DNA of 64,000 nt, taken from the NCBI RefSeq assembly GCF_900156425.1, contig NZ_FTNO01000001.1:248001-312000 (forward strand), written 5' to 3'. Source of the DNA: Haladaptatus litoreus. GTDB lineage: Archaea > Halobacteriota > Halobacteria > Halobacteriales > Haladaptataceae. The notes below the pieces were generated by a model. It was not told where the DNA came from and ran no database searches. It worked only from the letters and a program-made list of their open reading frames with translations. The position numbers and the translations under genes were made by a program. Shown here one piece after another: positions 25,920 through 34,754 of this stretch (position 1 is the stretch's first letter; each line of letters begins with the position of its first letter).

Positions 25920-27203
25920 TCAGTCGTCTTCCTCTACCACTTCGATGCCGCGGTTGTTGACCGCGTTCGGGTTGAGGCCGACCTCCTCCAAATACTGTTT
26001 GTACTCACGTTCGCAGGCCTCGGCGTCGGCCTGTTTGTCGCTGGCGCGGTCACAGAGCGCGACGAGGTCTTCCGGAACGTCGTTCGAGTAGACGATCCAG
26101 TGGTTGATGAGGTCGGAGAGGCGGCGAATCGGACTGGTGAAGTGACCGTAAATCTCGAAGTTGAGCGCGTGGTGCCCGCCGAACGGGTCGCTCATGTATC
26201 GTGCTCGCGGCATGACCTTCATCACGGCCCACTGAATTTTGTCGAGTTGTCGGCGCGGTGCCTCTTCGAGTGTGGCGTTGACCGCTTTTCGTGGGTCGTC
26301 CCACGTACTTCCCGGAATCGAGACGCCGTCCAAATCCTGTATCTCCCGAAGCGCCTTGCTCCATTCGTCCGGCGTCGGTTGTGGGTGAACGCGGTACATC
26401 GCTTCGACACCGCGGCCCCACATCAGTTCGTGTGTGACGGCCTTGTTCGCTTTCAGCATCGACTCCTCGATGAGGGTGTGTGCGCGGTCACGTCGTGGGT
26501 TGAGGACGAGACTGCCGTCCTCCTTGCGCTGTTCGTGCATCTGGTCTGCGAGTTCGAACGACAGTTTACACTCCTCGTGGAGCGGGGCGTCTTCGTCGTC
26601 GATACGCTCTTCGGCCTGCGCGTAGGTGAGTCGCTCGTCGCTCTGGATGACGGATTTGTAGATGTCGATGGTTTCGTAGGAGAGGTTCTCCTTGTCGAGG
26701 TGCATCTCCACCGTGTGCGCGAGACGGTCTTCGTTGGGAACCAACGAACAGACAGTCTCCGCCAGCATCGGCGGGAGCATGTGAATCGTGTAGGACGGCA
26801 GATACACCGTGTTACCGCGTTTGACCGCTTCCTCCCACATGTTCGTCTCGGGGTTGACGTAGTGAGTTACGTCGGCGATGTGTACCCAGAGGACGTACTC
26901 GTCCTCGCGCTCTTCGACGGAAATCGCGTCGTCGAAGTCCTGTGCGTCGATGGGGTCTGTCGTCCACGTCGTCATGTCGCGCAGGTCTTTGCGCTCTTCG
27001 GCTTCGTCTTGAATTTCCTGTTGGATGCCCTCGGTTCGCTTTTCGGCCTCGGTCATCACGGCCTGCGGGAACTTGTCTCGGATTTCGAACTTTTCGAACA
27101 GTTTCTCCCGCTTGTCTTCGAGTCGCTCGGCGAGTTCCGGCGAAATCTCGACCGGCCCTTGCCCTTCGGCGGTTCCCGCCTCGGCCTGCGCGTCGCTTGT
27201 CAT
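25920..27203 (-). CDS. RNase II/R family exoribonuclease (RNB domain)
   Basis: 427 residues, mostly RNB catalytic domain. The metal-binding DPIDAQDFDDAIS (about residues 82-94) carries the four aspartates, and YGHFTSPIRRLSDLINH is the conserved C-terminal RNB motif. It lacks the cold-shock and S1 RNA-binding domains of bacterial RNase R, as is usual for the haloarchaeal version. A 3'-5' RNA decay role is expected. It stands alone, about 30 bp upstream of the glycosylase gene in the same direction. Confidence 0.9.
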   Translation of the reverse strand: MTSDAQAEAGTAEGQGPVEISPELAERLEDKREKLFEKFEIRDKFPQAVMTEAEKRTEGIQQEIQDEAEERKDLRDMTTWTTDPIDAQDFDDAISVEEREDEYVLWVHIADVTHYVNPETNMWEEAVKRGNTVYLPSYTIHMLPPMLAETVCSLVPNEDRLAHTVEMHLDKENLSYETIDIYKSVIQSDERLTYAQAEERIDDEDAPLHEECKLSFELADQMHEQRKEDGSLVLNPRRDRAHTLIEESMLKANKAVTHELMWGRGVEAMYRVHPQPTPDEWSKALREIQDLDGVSIPGSTWDDPRKAVNATLEEAPRRQLDKIQWAVMKVMPRARYMSDPFGGHHALNFEIYGHFTSPIRRLSDLINHWIVYSNDVPEDLVALCDRASDKQADAEACEREYKQYLEEVGLNPNAVNNRGIEVVEEDD

Positions 27204-27245
27204 GGCTGAGCCTAGGAGAGTCGGGCAGTTAGTCGTATCGACTGG

Positions 27246-27545
27246 TCAGCCTTCCCGCTCTTCCAGCGGGCCGTATCGGTTTCGGACAGCGGTTTCGTAC
27301 CGGGTAAAAAACGCCTCCTGTTCGACGACTCCAGCGTCTATTTCGACGAGAAGGGTTTCTAGTTCGTTTCGCGGTTGGTGACAGAGGTCGCGGTGACACG
27401 CTTTACAGAGATGCTCGAACGATTTCCCGTTTCGCTCCCAGCGGTTTCCCTCTTTATCGTATTCGCGGGCCGCGCTACGGACGACGGCATCACCACACGC
27501 GATGCAAACGACGGTCTTCCCCCGATTCCGCCGGGAACCCCACAT
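27246..27545 (-). CDS. Small haloarchaeal zinc-binding protein
   Basis: 99 residues with CIACGDAV near the N-terminus and CKACHRDLCHQPRNELE mid-protein, together one split zinc-ribbon-like site with a His/Cys extension. It resembles conserved haloarchaeal proteins of the DUF7562 kind, but I am not certain of the family. Soluble, with no signal peptide. It lies between the PUA protein and RNase genes, all on the minus strand. No function can be proposed beyond metal binding. Confidence 0.75.
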   Translation of the reverse strand: MWGSRRNRGKTVVCIACGDAVVRSAAREYDKEGNRWERNGKSFEHLCKACHRDLCHQPRNELETLLVEIDAGVVEQEAFFTRYETAVRNRYGPLEEREG

Positions 27546-27590
27546 ACCACCGCATTCGCCGTGCTCCCACTTCTCCTTTTTGCCAATATC

Positions 27591-28070
27591 TCAAACTGAG
27601 AACTCGAACAGGTCGTCACCGACGTAATGAACCGACTCGACTACTTTTCCGGAGTCTCCAACCATGTCGTCGCCGGTCGTCTTCGCGCGCCCGATGGCGA
27701 GCACTTTGCCGTGGGTTTCCTCCGCGATGGCGACGAGGTCGCCCGATTCGATGTCGTCGTCCGCTTCGACGATTCCCGGGCGCATCACGTCCGCACCGCT
27801 ACTGACGAACGACACGGCACCGGAATCGACCGTGACGACTGCGTTCGTCGGCGGATACGCGTTTGCACCCTGTACTGTCAGGAACGGTTCGTCACCGACG
27901 TACACGACGAACTGCTCGCCATCTACGAGGACGAGGTCGAACTCGGTTCCTTCCAACTCAACGAGTTCGTAGGTGTTCGCGTCGAGTTCGACGCCGACCG
28001 TGTTTTCGAGTGCCGTTTCGATTTCTCTGACCTCGTCGCTTCGAAGGTGATGACGAGATTTGACCTGCAT
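27591..28070 (-). CDS. PUA-domain RNA-binding protein
   Basis: 159 residues from ATG 28070 (MQVKSRHHLRSDEVREIETA), the conserved start of an archaeal family with an N-terminal alpha/beta domain and a C-terminal PUA domain. The PUA part is visible from VTVDSGAVSFVSSGADVMRP (about residue 80) to KVLAIGRAKTTGDDM. Upstream codons in frame are not conserved. The architecture resembles MCT-1/Tma20-type translation factors. An RNA- or ribosome-related role is inferred. Confidence 0.88.
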   Translation of the reverse strand: MQVKSRHHLRSDEVREIETALENTVGVELDANTYELVELEGTEFDLVLVDGEQFVVYVGDEPFLTVQGANAYPPTNAVVTVDSGAVSFVSSGADVMRPGIVEADDDIESGDLVAIAEETHGKVLAIGRAKTTGDDMVGDSGKVVESVHYVGDDLFEFSV

Positions 28071-28232
28071 ACGCGAGAATGCGTCGTTTTCCGGCATAAA
28101 CCCATCCGTTTGTCCTGCAAGGGACGAATCAAACGTGGAACCACCGATTCCGCCGCCTATGGATACTTCGTTGGAATAGCTCGAAACGGAGAACTCTCCT
28201 ACCATCACAAAAAATGACCGCTCGTTTCGTGG

Positions 28233-28679
28233 TCAGAAGCTAAACGTTCGTGGGAACCCTTCTGATTTCCCGTAGGCGTTCGTGAGGACGGCCCGATATT
28301 CGTAGGTCACGCCGCTTTCTTCGCCGACTGGATTTCCGGTGAACGTTTCGTACGACCCGACCTGACGCAGTTCCGTGTCGTGCGGGAAGCCTACTCCTTG
28401 CTCGCCCCACTCGAACCACGCATTTCCGCCATCGCCGTTCGACCACCCGCCCAGTTCTACCTCACCATTGGTGACGGTGTAGTGGCCCGTTCTCGGTGCT
28501 GCGGGTGGACTGCCGGTACTGCCTCCGCCGCCACCGCCGCCACCACCGTCATCACAGCCCGAACAGGGCATGTCTGCACTTGCACTTCCCATCACCGAAA
28601 GGCCACTCATCGCCGCGAGAGTCGTTCCGGACAGTTTGAGCACGTCACGTCGTGATGTACGGTCGTTTTTCTTTTCCAT
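28233..28679 (-). CDS. Tat-secreted small protein, tandem paralog 2
   Basis: 148 residues. A Tat signal peptide (SRRDVLKLSGTTLAAMSGL, probable cleavage after GSASA) is followed at once by CSGC, then nine glycines, a PAAPRTG linker and a beta-rich domain ending in SF. The mature domain (VELGGWSNGDGGNAWFEWGE, VTYEYRAVLTNAYGKSEG) looks like a small fibronectin-III-like sandwich. It starts 6 bp after the stop of paralog 1, so the two are co-transcribed. Function unknown; extracellular location is predicted. Confidence 0.8.
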   Translation of the reverse strand: MEKKNDRTSRRDVLKLSGTTLAAMSGLSVMGSASADMPCSGCDDGGGGGGGGGSTGSPPAAPRTGHYTVTNGEVELGGWSNGDGGNAWFEWGEQGVGFPHDTELRQVGSYETFTGNPVGEESGVTYEYRAVLTNAYGKSEGFPRTFSF

Positions 28680-28685
28680 GGCTTG

Positions 28686-29138
28686 TCAGAAGGAGAACGT
28701 CCTCGTCGCTCCCACGGAGCGTCCGTAGGCGTTGAACGCGACGGCGCGGTATTCGTAGGTCACACCGCTCTGTTCACCGACTGGGTTCCCGGTGAACTGC
28801 TCGCCCGAGTAATCAATCACACGAAGTTCGGTGTCGTTCGGGAATCCGCCGCCCACCTCGCCCCATTCGAACCACGCTTCGATGTCGGCATCGTATGCCC
28901 ACCCATGGAGTTCGACTTCACCGTTCTCGACGAGATACTGTCCCGTTCTCGGCGCCGATGGAGGACTGCCGGTGCCGCCACCGCTTCCACCTCCACCACC
29001 TCCACCGGGGTCACAGTCGTAACACGGAACGTCCGCGCTTGCGCTTCCCATCACTGAAATTCCACTCGCGGCCACGAGGGCAGTCCCCGTTAGCTTGAGT
29101 ACGTCCCGCCGTGACGCACGTTTGTCTTTCTCTACCAT
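28686..29138 (-). CDS. Tat-secreted small protein, tandem paralog 1
   Basis: 150 residues with the same plan as its downstream paralog: Tat signal (SRRDVLKLTGTALVAASGI), cleavage near GSASA, CYDC, a run of seven glycines then SGGG, a PSAPRTG linker and one beta-sandwich domain ending RTFSF. The two sequences align end to end, while the glycine run differs in length. A minus-strand TATA-like tract 25-40 bp upstream suggests a leaderless message. Confidence 0.8.
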   Translation of the reverse strand: MVEKDKRASRRDVLKLTGTALVAASGISVMGSASADVPCYDCDPGGGGGGGSGGGTGSPPSAPRTGQYLVENGEVELHGWAYDADIEAWFEWGEVGGGFPNDTELRVIDYSGEQFTGNPVGEQSGVTYEYRAVAFNAYGRSVGATRTFSF

Positions 29139-29384
29139 TCTATTAATAAAATACTACGTCATATTATATAATTTTTTATAGTTCAGATTTAAAAATTCAA
29201 TTGTAATATAATCTATTCTAACTTCAAATACGAGAAAACTAGCGATTCCTGCAGTGAAGATTGACTCTACAAATCAAATTACGAGTTGCTTGTCGGAATG
29301 GCTTCGCGGCCATCCGATACACACATTCCACGGGTCCCGAATCCGGTAGTCATTTGTTCGGGTTCTCGCGGCGTCTGACGTAAG
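29139..29384. other. AT-rich divergent promoter region
   Basis: Sharply AT-rich compared with the rest of the window (about 29139-29290). It contains the minus-strand TATA tract (about 29163-29178) for the secreted paralogs. No gene seen. Confidence 0.5.
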
Positions 29385-29393
29385 AACTATACT
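29385..29393 (+). promoter_or_regulatory. TATA element of sepF
   Basis: AACTATACT about 27 bp before the ATG at 29416; predicts a leaderless mRNA. Confidence 0.45.
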
Positions 29394-29415
29394 CGTTCGC
29401 TTGCCCCATCATGCT

Positions 29416-29775
29416 ATGGGATTCATGAATAAGATTCTCGGCGAGGGTCCATCCGGAAGTACCGAGGATTACGTCGAACTCGATTTGGACGACTTCGAAG
29501 CCGCGCCCGACGAAACTCGCGTGAGCGTTCACATCGCCGAAATCGGCGGCCAGCAGGACGTTATCGCCATCAAAGACGCCGTCTACGACGGCGACATCGT
29601 CATCGCGGACATCACCCGACTCCGAACCGAAGATACCACTGTCGAGCGAATTACCGACGAACTGCAGCAGGTCGCTCGTGAAGTCAACGGCGACATCGTC
29701 CAGAAAGGCGACGACCAACTCATCGTGACGCCGACGGGCGTCAACATCAGTCGGAAGAAACTCGGACGTAATTAG
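29416..29775 (+). CDS. sepF: Archaeal SepF, cell-division membrane anchor
   Basis: 119 residues from ATG 29416 (MGFMNKILGEG, the amphipathic membrane-targeting helix). The SepF core is VELDLDDFEAAPDETRVSVH, QQDVIAIKDAVYDGDIVIAD and the C-terminal VNGDIVQKGDDQLIVTPTGV. In haloarchaea SepF tethers FtsZ1/FtsZ2 to the membrane at the division site. A TTG at 29401 would add five unconserved residues and block the amphipathic start. Its TAG stop shares two bases with the stop of the convergent DUF5611 gene. Confidence 0.93.
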   Translation: MGFMNKILGEGPSGSTEDYVELDLDDFEAAPDETRVSVHIAEIGGQQDVIAIKDAVYDGDIVIADITRLRTEDTTVERITDELQQVAREVNGDIVQKGDDQLIVTPTGVNISRKKLGRN

Positions 29776-30164
29776 ACGTTGTCGGGCGTGTCCGCTTTGT
29801 CTTCGACGGTTCGTTTCAGGGAGTCACGACGCGCTTTCGCGTCGCGGCCAGTCGCTTCGAGAAGGAACTCGTTTTTCTTGCTGACCGCGTCGGCGGCGGC
29901 GTCCGCGTTCCCTTCTGCGATGACGTCCTCCGCGGGGCGCTCTTGGAAGTCAACTGCGAGTTTGTCCTTCTTCCCACTGTACGATGCCGCGCCTGCGACG
30001 ATGCGCTTGAACACTGGGTTGTCCGGTTCCTCGACCACGTAGAGTTCGTGTCCGTCGAACTCCTCGGTTCCGGTAATCGGGCCGAAGTAATCCTCGATGC
30101 TGGCTTTCAGGTCGGGCATTCGGTCTTCGAGATGCTCACCGCGTCGCATTTTGTACTTTTTCAT
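29772..30164 (-). CDS. DUF5611 family protein
   Basis: 130 residues, recognised by MKKYKMRRGEHLEDRMPDLK and GHELYVVEEPDNPVFKRIVA. Small soluble alpha/beta protein of unknown function, widely conserved in haloarchaea. The C-terminal part (KKNEFLLEATGRDAKARRDS) is charged and helical. It overlaps the 3' end of sepF tail to tail, so antisense interaction between the two mRNA ends is possible. Confidence 0.85.
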   Translation of the reverse strand: MKKYKMRRGEHLEDRMPDLKASIEDYFGPITGTEEFDGHELYVVEEPDNPVFKRIVAGAASYSGKKDKLAVDFQERPAEDVIAEGNADAAADAVSKKNEFLLEATGRDAKARRDSLKRTVEDKADTPDNV

Positions 30165-30214
30165 GGGTTGCTCCGTGATTGGATGGGTGGATGTTTACTC
30201 TTTTCGCGTCGCGT

Positions 30215-31123
30215 TTACTCTTGTTCGCTTAGATAACCGCGCCGACATTCGGGGCAGATGTCCCCTGCGCGGAGCGACGACCCGGTCGCTGCGCCGCCGA
30301 GTTCACCACATTCGGGACAGATGAGGTCTGCGTTCGGATTCGATTCCGAGGCTTGGTCGGGTTTCGGGGCCTCGCGTGCGCGAGTGAATCCGGTCTCAGT
30401 CTGCGGTTCCGGTCGCGTCGTCCTGACGAATCCGGTGTCTTCGCGCGGTTCCGCCTCGACGACTTCCGTCCCGTCGTCGGCCTCCGGCGCACTTTCCGGC
30501 GTCAGTCCGCCACCGAAGTCCACGTCGGCGCGGCCGCCGTCGCCGACTTCGGCGTTGAAGCCTTCGTCTTCCATTCCCGTGTCCGGCCAGTCCGTTGCTC
30601 CGCTTCCTGCATTATCGACGTTCGTGTCTTCGGGGTCGGGCCACTCGCCGTGGCCGCGTCCGGTGTCTTCGTCGTCCGCTTCCTCGTCGTCATCGAGGAT
30701 GACGCCGTCGTCCTCTTCCGCGCTCTGTGGCGGTTCGAAATCGTCGTCGTTGAAGCTCACCGGTTCCTGCTCAGATTCCGGTTCGCTCGGCGCTTCCGTC
30801 CCGGAGACGATTTCCGCCCCATCGTCTCCCGATTCGGACATGCTCACCGATTCGGCCTGCCCTCCGGGTTCGGGTTGCTCTCTCGGTTCGAATTGTCTGC
30901 CCGACTCCGCCTGTTCCCGACTCGCTATCGGTTCCGGCGTCGGTTCCGGTTCCTCGATTGCGGTTACTTCTTTGTTCTCGCTGACGACCTGCTGGTCGCC
31001 ACAGCGAGCGCACTCTTGGAACTCTCTGACCGTCACTACCACTTCGTTGCCTTGTTCTTCTCGCTCGCGCTCGATTTCGGACTCGCCGTAATCGTGCCCC
31101 AGCAGCGAACACCTGAGACCCAT
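30215..31123 (-). CDS. Acidic linker protein with two terminal zinc ribbons
   Basis: 302 residues. The N-terminus (MGLRCSLLGHDYGESEIERE ... CARCGD) is one metal site found at the start of a conserved haloarchaeal family. The C-terminus (CPECGELGGAATGSSLRAGD then CPEC) is a second zinc ribbon. About 200 residues between are low-complexity, rich in E, D, P and S, and predicted disordered. No signal peptide. A scaffold joining two partners is a plausible reading of two ribbons on an acidic tether, but no function is known. Confidence 0.8.
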   Translation of the reverse strand: MGLRCSLLGHDYGESEIEREREEQGNEVVVTVREFQECARCGDQQVVSENKEVTAIEEPEPTPEPIASREQAESGRQFEPREQPEPGGQAESVSMSESGDDGAEIVSGTEAPSEPESEQEPVSFNDDDFEPPQSAEEDDGVILDDDEEADDEDTGRGHGEWPDPEDTNVDNAGSGATDWPDTGMEDEGFNAEVGDGGRADVDFGGGLTPESAPEADDGTEVVEAEPREDTGFVRTTRPEPQTETGFTRAREAPKPDQASESNPNADLICPECGELGGAATGSSLRAGDICPECRRGYLSEQE

Positions 31124-31174
31124 TGGGTGTGGGTTATTTTCACGCCATAATAAAAGGGTACTGCTTTCTTCGGT

Positions 31175-31840
31175 TTAGCCGAAATTTTCACTTTTGGCGT
31201 CGTCTGGCTCGTGGCCGGTCGCCGCTAACACTGCATTTGCCTCCTCCAAGAAGTCGGCAAAGCCATAGACGAACAGTTGCCCGGACGCGCTTTCGAGCGC
31301 GTCCGTCACGTCCTCGTCTTCGACCAGCGGTGCAGCGGTCACTACGACCGCCGCACCCGCGGTTTCGAGTTCGCGAAGGCGCTCTTCGTGTGCTGGTTCG
31401 TCGTCCCGATAGATGACCACGGCCTCGCCGCCGTCGGCAATCGCGCGTTCCGCGATGCCGACGGCTGGTCCGACGCCCGGCCCGCCCGCGAGGACGACGA
31501 CGCTTTCCTCTCCTTCGTAGTACGACCGACCGAATGGGCCATCGACTTCGATGGTGTCACCCGATTCCAGTTCCGCGAGCCACGGACTCAAATCACCGTC
31601 GGGGTCGATGCCGACCGTGATTTCGAACGTCCCGTCGGTATCCGGCGACGAGAGTGTGTAATGGCGTGTGATTTCCTCGCCGTCTACTTCGCCGCGAACT
31701 TGCACGAACTGTCCCGGTTGCGCGTCGAACTTCGCCGGTGATTCCAGTTCGAGCGCAATCGTGTTTTTGCCGACCGTTCGTACCGCTCGCACGACAATTT
31801 CGGTGCCTTCCATGGCTGGCTGTTTGACCTTTTCGGCCAA
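31175..31840 (-). CDS. FAD-dependent oxidoreductase (ferredoxin reductase type)
   Basis: 221 residues. An FNR-like flavin domain has RHYTLSSP (FAD-binding) and FDAQPGQFVQVRGE. The NAD(P) domain has VVVLAGGPGVGPAVGIAERA. It is shorter than full-length FNR proteins, but both domains are recognisable. The start could also be residue 10 (31813). It is divergent from the 2-oxoacid:ferredoxin oxidoreductase genes. Electron exchange between ferredoxin and a nicotinamide is a reasonable inference, not proven. Confidence 0.85.
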   Translation of the reverse strand: MAEKVKQPAMEGTEIVVRAVRTVGKNTIALELESPAKFDAQPGQFVQVRGEVDGEEITRHYTLSSPDTDGTFEITVGIDPDGDLSPWLAELESGDTIEVDGPFGRSYYEGEESVVVLAGGPGVGPAVGIAERAIADGGEAVVIYRDDEPAHEERLRELETAGAAVVVTAAPLVEDEDVTDALESASGQLFVYGFADFLEEANAVLAATGHEPDDAKSENFG

Positions 31841-31872
31841 AGTGTTTCGCGTGCTGGCGGGTCTGCTTCAGA

Positions 31873-31883
31873 AGGTTTTTGAT
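31873..31883 (+). promoter_or_regulatory. TATA element of korAB
   Basis: AGGTTTTTGAT about 28 bp before the ATG at 31908; leaderless transcription expected. Confidence 0.4.
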
Positions 31884-31907
31884 TTGTCACCGGGTAGCGT
31901 AGCAGTG

Positions 31908-33662
31908 ATGCAAGACCTGAACTGGGCCATCGGCGGCGAAGCCGGCGATGGAATCGATTCGACCGGGAAAATTTTCGCGCAGGCACTCTCTCGCGCGGGG
32001 CGACACGTCTTCACGTCGAAGGACTTCGCCTCCCGTATTCGAGGGGGATACACCGCGTACAAAATCCGGTCGTCTACGGACCAAGTCGAGAGCGTCGTCG
32101 ATAGATTGGACATTCTCGTGGCGCTCACCCAGCGGACGATAGACGAGAACCTCGATGAACTGCACGAGGACAGCGTCATCATCTACGACGGGGAGCGCAC
32201 TGAAATGGAAGACGTGGACATCCCCGGCGAGATGATCGGGCTGTCCGTTCCGCTCAAACGCCTCGCCGAAGATGCTGGCGGTGCCATCATGCAGAACACG
32301 GTCGCGCTCGGCGCGGCCTGCGAAGTGGCGCAGTTCCCAATCGAGAATCTCGACAGCGCGCTGGATAAGAAGTTCGGTGCCAAAGGAGAAGCAATCGTCG
32401 AGAACAACAAGGAAGCCGCCCGTCTCGGCGAGGAGTACGTACAGGAGGAGTACGACTACGACTTCGCCTACGACATCGAGACGACGGACAACGACTACGT
32501 TCTCCTCAACGGCGACGAAGCAATCGGTATGGGCGCTATCGCCGCAGGATGCCGATTCTACTCCGGCTACCCCATCACTCCCGCGACCAACGTGATGGAG
32601 TACCTCATGGGCCGCATCCAGCACTTCGGCGGCACCGTGGTGCAGGCCGAGGACGAACTGTCCGCCATCAACATGGCGCTCGGCGCGGCACGCGCAGGCG
32701 CACGTTCGATGACGGCAACGTCCGGCCCCGGTATCGACCTGATGACCGAGACGTTCGGCCTCGTCGCACAGAGCGAGACGCCGCTCGTCATCGTGGACGT
32801 GATGCGCTCCGGCCCATCGACTGGGATGCCGACCAAGCAAGAGCAGGGCGACCTGAACATGACGCTGTACGGCGGTCACGGCGAGATTCCACGGTTCGTC
32901 GTCGCACCGACGACCGTCTCGGAATGTTTCCAGAAGACCGTCGAAGCGTTCAACTTCGCCGAGAAGTACCAGACGCCGGTCTTCCTGCTGGCCGACCTCG
33001 CAATGGCGGTCACAGAACAGACGTTCTCCCCCGAGGAGTTCGACATGGACGCCGTCGAAATCGACCGCGGTAAAATCGTGGACGAGAACGACATCGAGGC
33101 GTGGACGGACGAACAGGGTCGCTTCCAACCGCACTTCCCGACCGCGGACGGAATCAGCCCACGTGCCTTCCCCGGAACGACGGGTGGCGCACACATGTCC
33201 ACCGGTCTGGAACACAACTCGCTCGGCCGCCGTACCGAGGACACGGAAACCCGTGTCGAGCAGGTTGACAAGCGAAACCGGAAGGTCGAGACGGCCGAGG
33301 AAGAAGAAGACCTGAGTCCCCGCGAGTTCGGTGACTCGGATTCGGACACGCTCGTCATCTCGTGGGGGTCGAACGAAGGGCCAATGCGCGAGGCCCTCGA
33401 CTTCCTCGAAGACGACGATGTCAGCGTTCGATTCCTTTCGGTTCCGTACATCTTCCCGCGCCCCGACCTGACCGAGGACGTAGAGGCCGCGGACGAGGTC
33501 ATCGTAGTCGAGTGTAACGAGACGGGACAGTTCGCCAACGTCCTCGAGCACGACACCCTTACCCGTGTCGAGCGAATCAACAAATACAATGGAATCCGGT
33601 TCAAGGCGGACGAACTGGCTGAAGAAATCAAAGCGAAACTCGGAGAGGAGGTAACAGCATGA
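31908..33662 (+). CDS. korA: 2-oxoacid:ferredoxin oxidoreductase, alpha subunit
   Basis: 584 residues: a fused gamma domain (GGEAGDGIDSTGKIFAQALS, SRIRGGYTAYKIR) followed by the alpha domain (GDEAIGMGAIAAGCRFYSGY, PITPATNVMEYL, DRGKIVDENDIEAW). It oxidises 2-oxoacids such as pyruvate or 2-oxoglutarate to acyl-CoA, reducing ferredoxin. Haloarchaea use such enzymes in place of dehydrogenase complexes. ATG 31908 is chosen since the gamma domain starts there. It overlaps the beta gene by 4 bp. The exact oxoacid cannot be read from sequence. Confidence 0.92.
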   Translation: MQDLNWAIGGEAGDGIDSTGKIFAQALSRAGRHVFTSKDFASRIRGGYTAYKIRSSTDQVESVVDRLDILVALTQRTIDENLDELHEDSVIIYDGERTEMEDVDIPGEMIGLSVPLKRLAEDAGGAIMQNTVALGAACEVAQFPIENLDSALDKKFGAKGEAIVENNKEAARLGEEYVQEEYDYDFAYDIETTDNDYVLLNGDEAIGMGAIAAGCRFYSGYPITPATNVMEYLMGRIQHFGGTVVQAEDELSAINMALGAARAGARSMTATSGPGIDLMTETFGLVAQSETPLVIVDVMRSGPSTGMPTKQEQGDLNMTLYGGHGEIPRFVVAPTTVSECFQKTVEAFNFAEKYQTPVFLLADLAMAVTEQTFSPEEFDMDAVEIDRGKIVDENDIEAWTDEQGRFQPHFPTADGISPRAFPGTTGGAHMSTGLEHNSLGRRTEDTETRVEQVDKRNRKVETAEEEEDLSPREFGDSDSDTLVISWGSNEGPMREALDFLEDDDVSVRFLSVPYIFPRPDLTEDVEAADEVIVVECNETGQFANVLEHDTLTRVERINKYNGIRFKADELAEEIKAKLGEEVTA

Positions 33663-34522
33663 GTTCAGACGTTCGATTCACCGACTTCAAGTCGGACAAG
33701 CAACCTACGTGGTGCCCCGGTTGCGGGGACTTCGGGACGATGAACGGGATGATGAAAGCGCTCGCCGAAACCGGCAACGACCCGGACAACACGTTCGTGG
33801 TCGCCGGTATCGGCTGTTCCGGGAAAATCGGGACGTTCATGCACTCCTACGCCATTCACGGCGTTCACGGACGTGCGCTCCCAGTCGGAACTGGCGTCAA
33901 ACTCGCCAACCCAGACCTCGAAGTGATGGTCGCGGGTGGCGACGGTGACGGCTACTCCATCGGTGCTGGCCACTTCATCCACGCGGTTCGCCGGAACGTG
34001 GATATGTCCTACGTCGTCATGGACAACCGCATCTACGGTCTGACGAAGGGACAGGCATCCCCGACCAGCCGCGAGGACTTCGAGACGAGCACGACGCCGG
34101 AAGGGCCGAAACAGCCGCCGGTCAATCCGCTCGCCCTCGCACTCTCCGCAGGCGCGACGTTCATCGCGCAGTCGTTCTCGACTGACGCGCGTCGTCACGC
34201 CGAAATCGTGCAGAAGGCAATCGAACACGACGGCTTCGGCTTCGTGAACGTCTTTTCGCCGTGTGTCACGTTCAACGACGTGGACACCTACGACTACTTC
34301 CGCGACGCCATCGTTGACCTCGCGGACGAAGACCACGACTCGAACGACTACGACGCCGCAAAGGAGAAAATCCTCGACGCTGACAAGGAATATCAGGGCG
34401 TCATCTACCAAGACGAGGACAGCGTTCCGTATAGCGAACTCCACGGCATCGAGGGCAACATGTCCGAGATTCCGGACGGTGCGCCGGAGAACGCGATGGA
34501 CCTCGTGCGCGAGTTCTACTGA
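33659..34522 (+). CDS. korB: 2-oxoacid:ferredoxin oxidoreductase, beta subunit
   Basis: 287 residues; thiamine-pyrophosphate subunit. It has WCPGCGDFGTMNGMMKALAE, GIGCSGKIGTF and the TPP/Mg motif GDGDGYSIGAGHFIHAVRRN followed by DNRIYGLTKGQ. There are not enough cysteines for a ferredoxin-type domain, as in the two-subunit haloarchaeal enzyme. It overlaps korA by ATGA and completes the enzyme. Confidence 0.93.
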   Translation: MSSDVRFTDFKSDKQPTWCPGCGDFGTMNGMMKALAETGNDPDNTFVVAGIGCSGKIGTFMHSYAIHGVHGRALPVGTGVKLANPDLEVMVAGGDGDGYSIGAGHFIHAVRRNVDMSYVVMDNRIYGLTKGQASPTSREDFETSTTPEGPKQPPVNPLALALSAGATFIAQSFSTDARRHAEIVQKAIEHDGFGFVNVFSPCVTFNDVDTYDYFRDAIVDLADEDHDSNDYDAAKEKILDADKEYQGVIYQDEDSVPYSELHGIEGNMSEIPDGAPENAMDLVREFY

Positions 34523-34719
34523 GCGACGCGAACACAACAGCACACTTTCGTTTTGTTTCGCCTGCGACTCACGTCTTAGTCACGACGATTTTCGGTTCGT
34601 GACCGCAGTTTTTTATCCTCATTGTATTCGCAATCTATCCTGCTGATTCCGACATCTCCCACCGATTGCCGCCCTCTTCCATGCGACTCATTCGCTCACT
34701 CTCGGGGGCGTTTGCGTCT
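34523..34719. other. Intergenic, no gene seen
   Basis: Between korB and the geranylgeranyl reductase region. It contains a T-rich element (CAGTTTTTTATCC, near 34607-34618) that may serve as terminator of korAB or as another TATA box. Confidence 0.4.
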
Positions 34720-34730
34720 GTTTTTTATGA
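34720..34730 (+). promoter_or_regulatory. TATA element upstream of the reductase
   Basis: GTTTTTTATGA centred about 30 bp before an ATG at 34755 and about 165 bp before the reductase start. The spacing suits a leaderless message starting at 34755. Confidence 0.45.
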
Positions 34731-34754
34731 TATGGACAGTAACACCGTGTCAAG

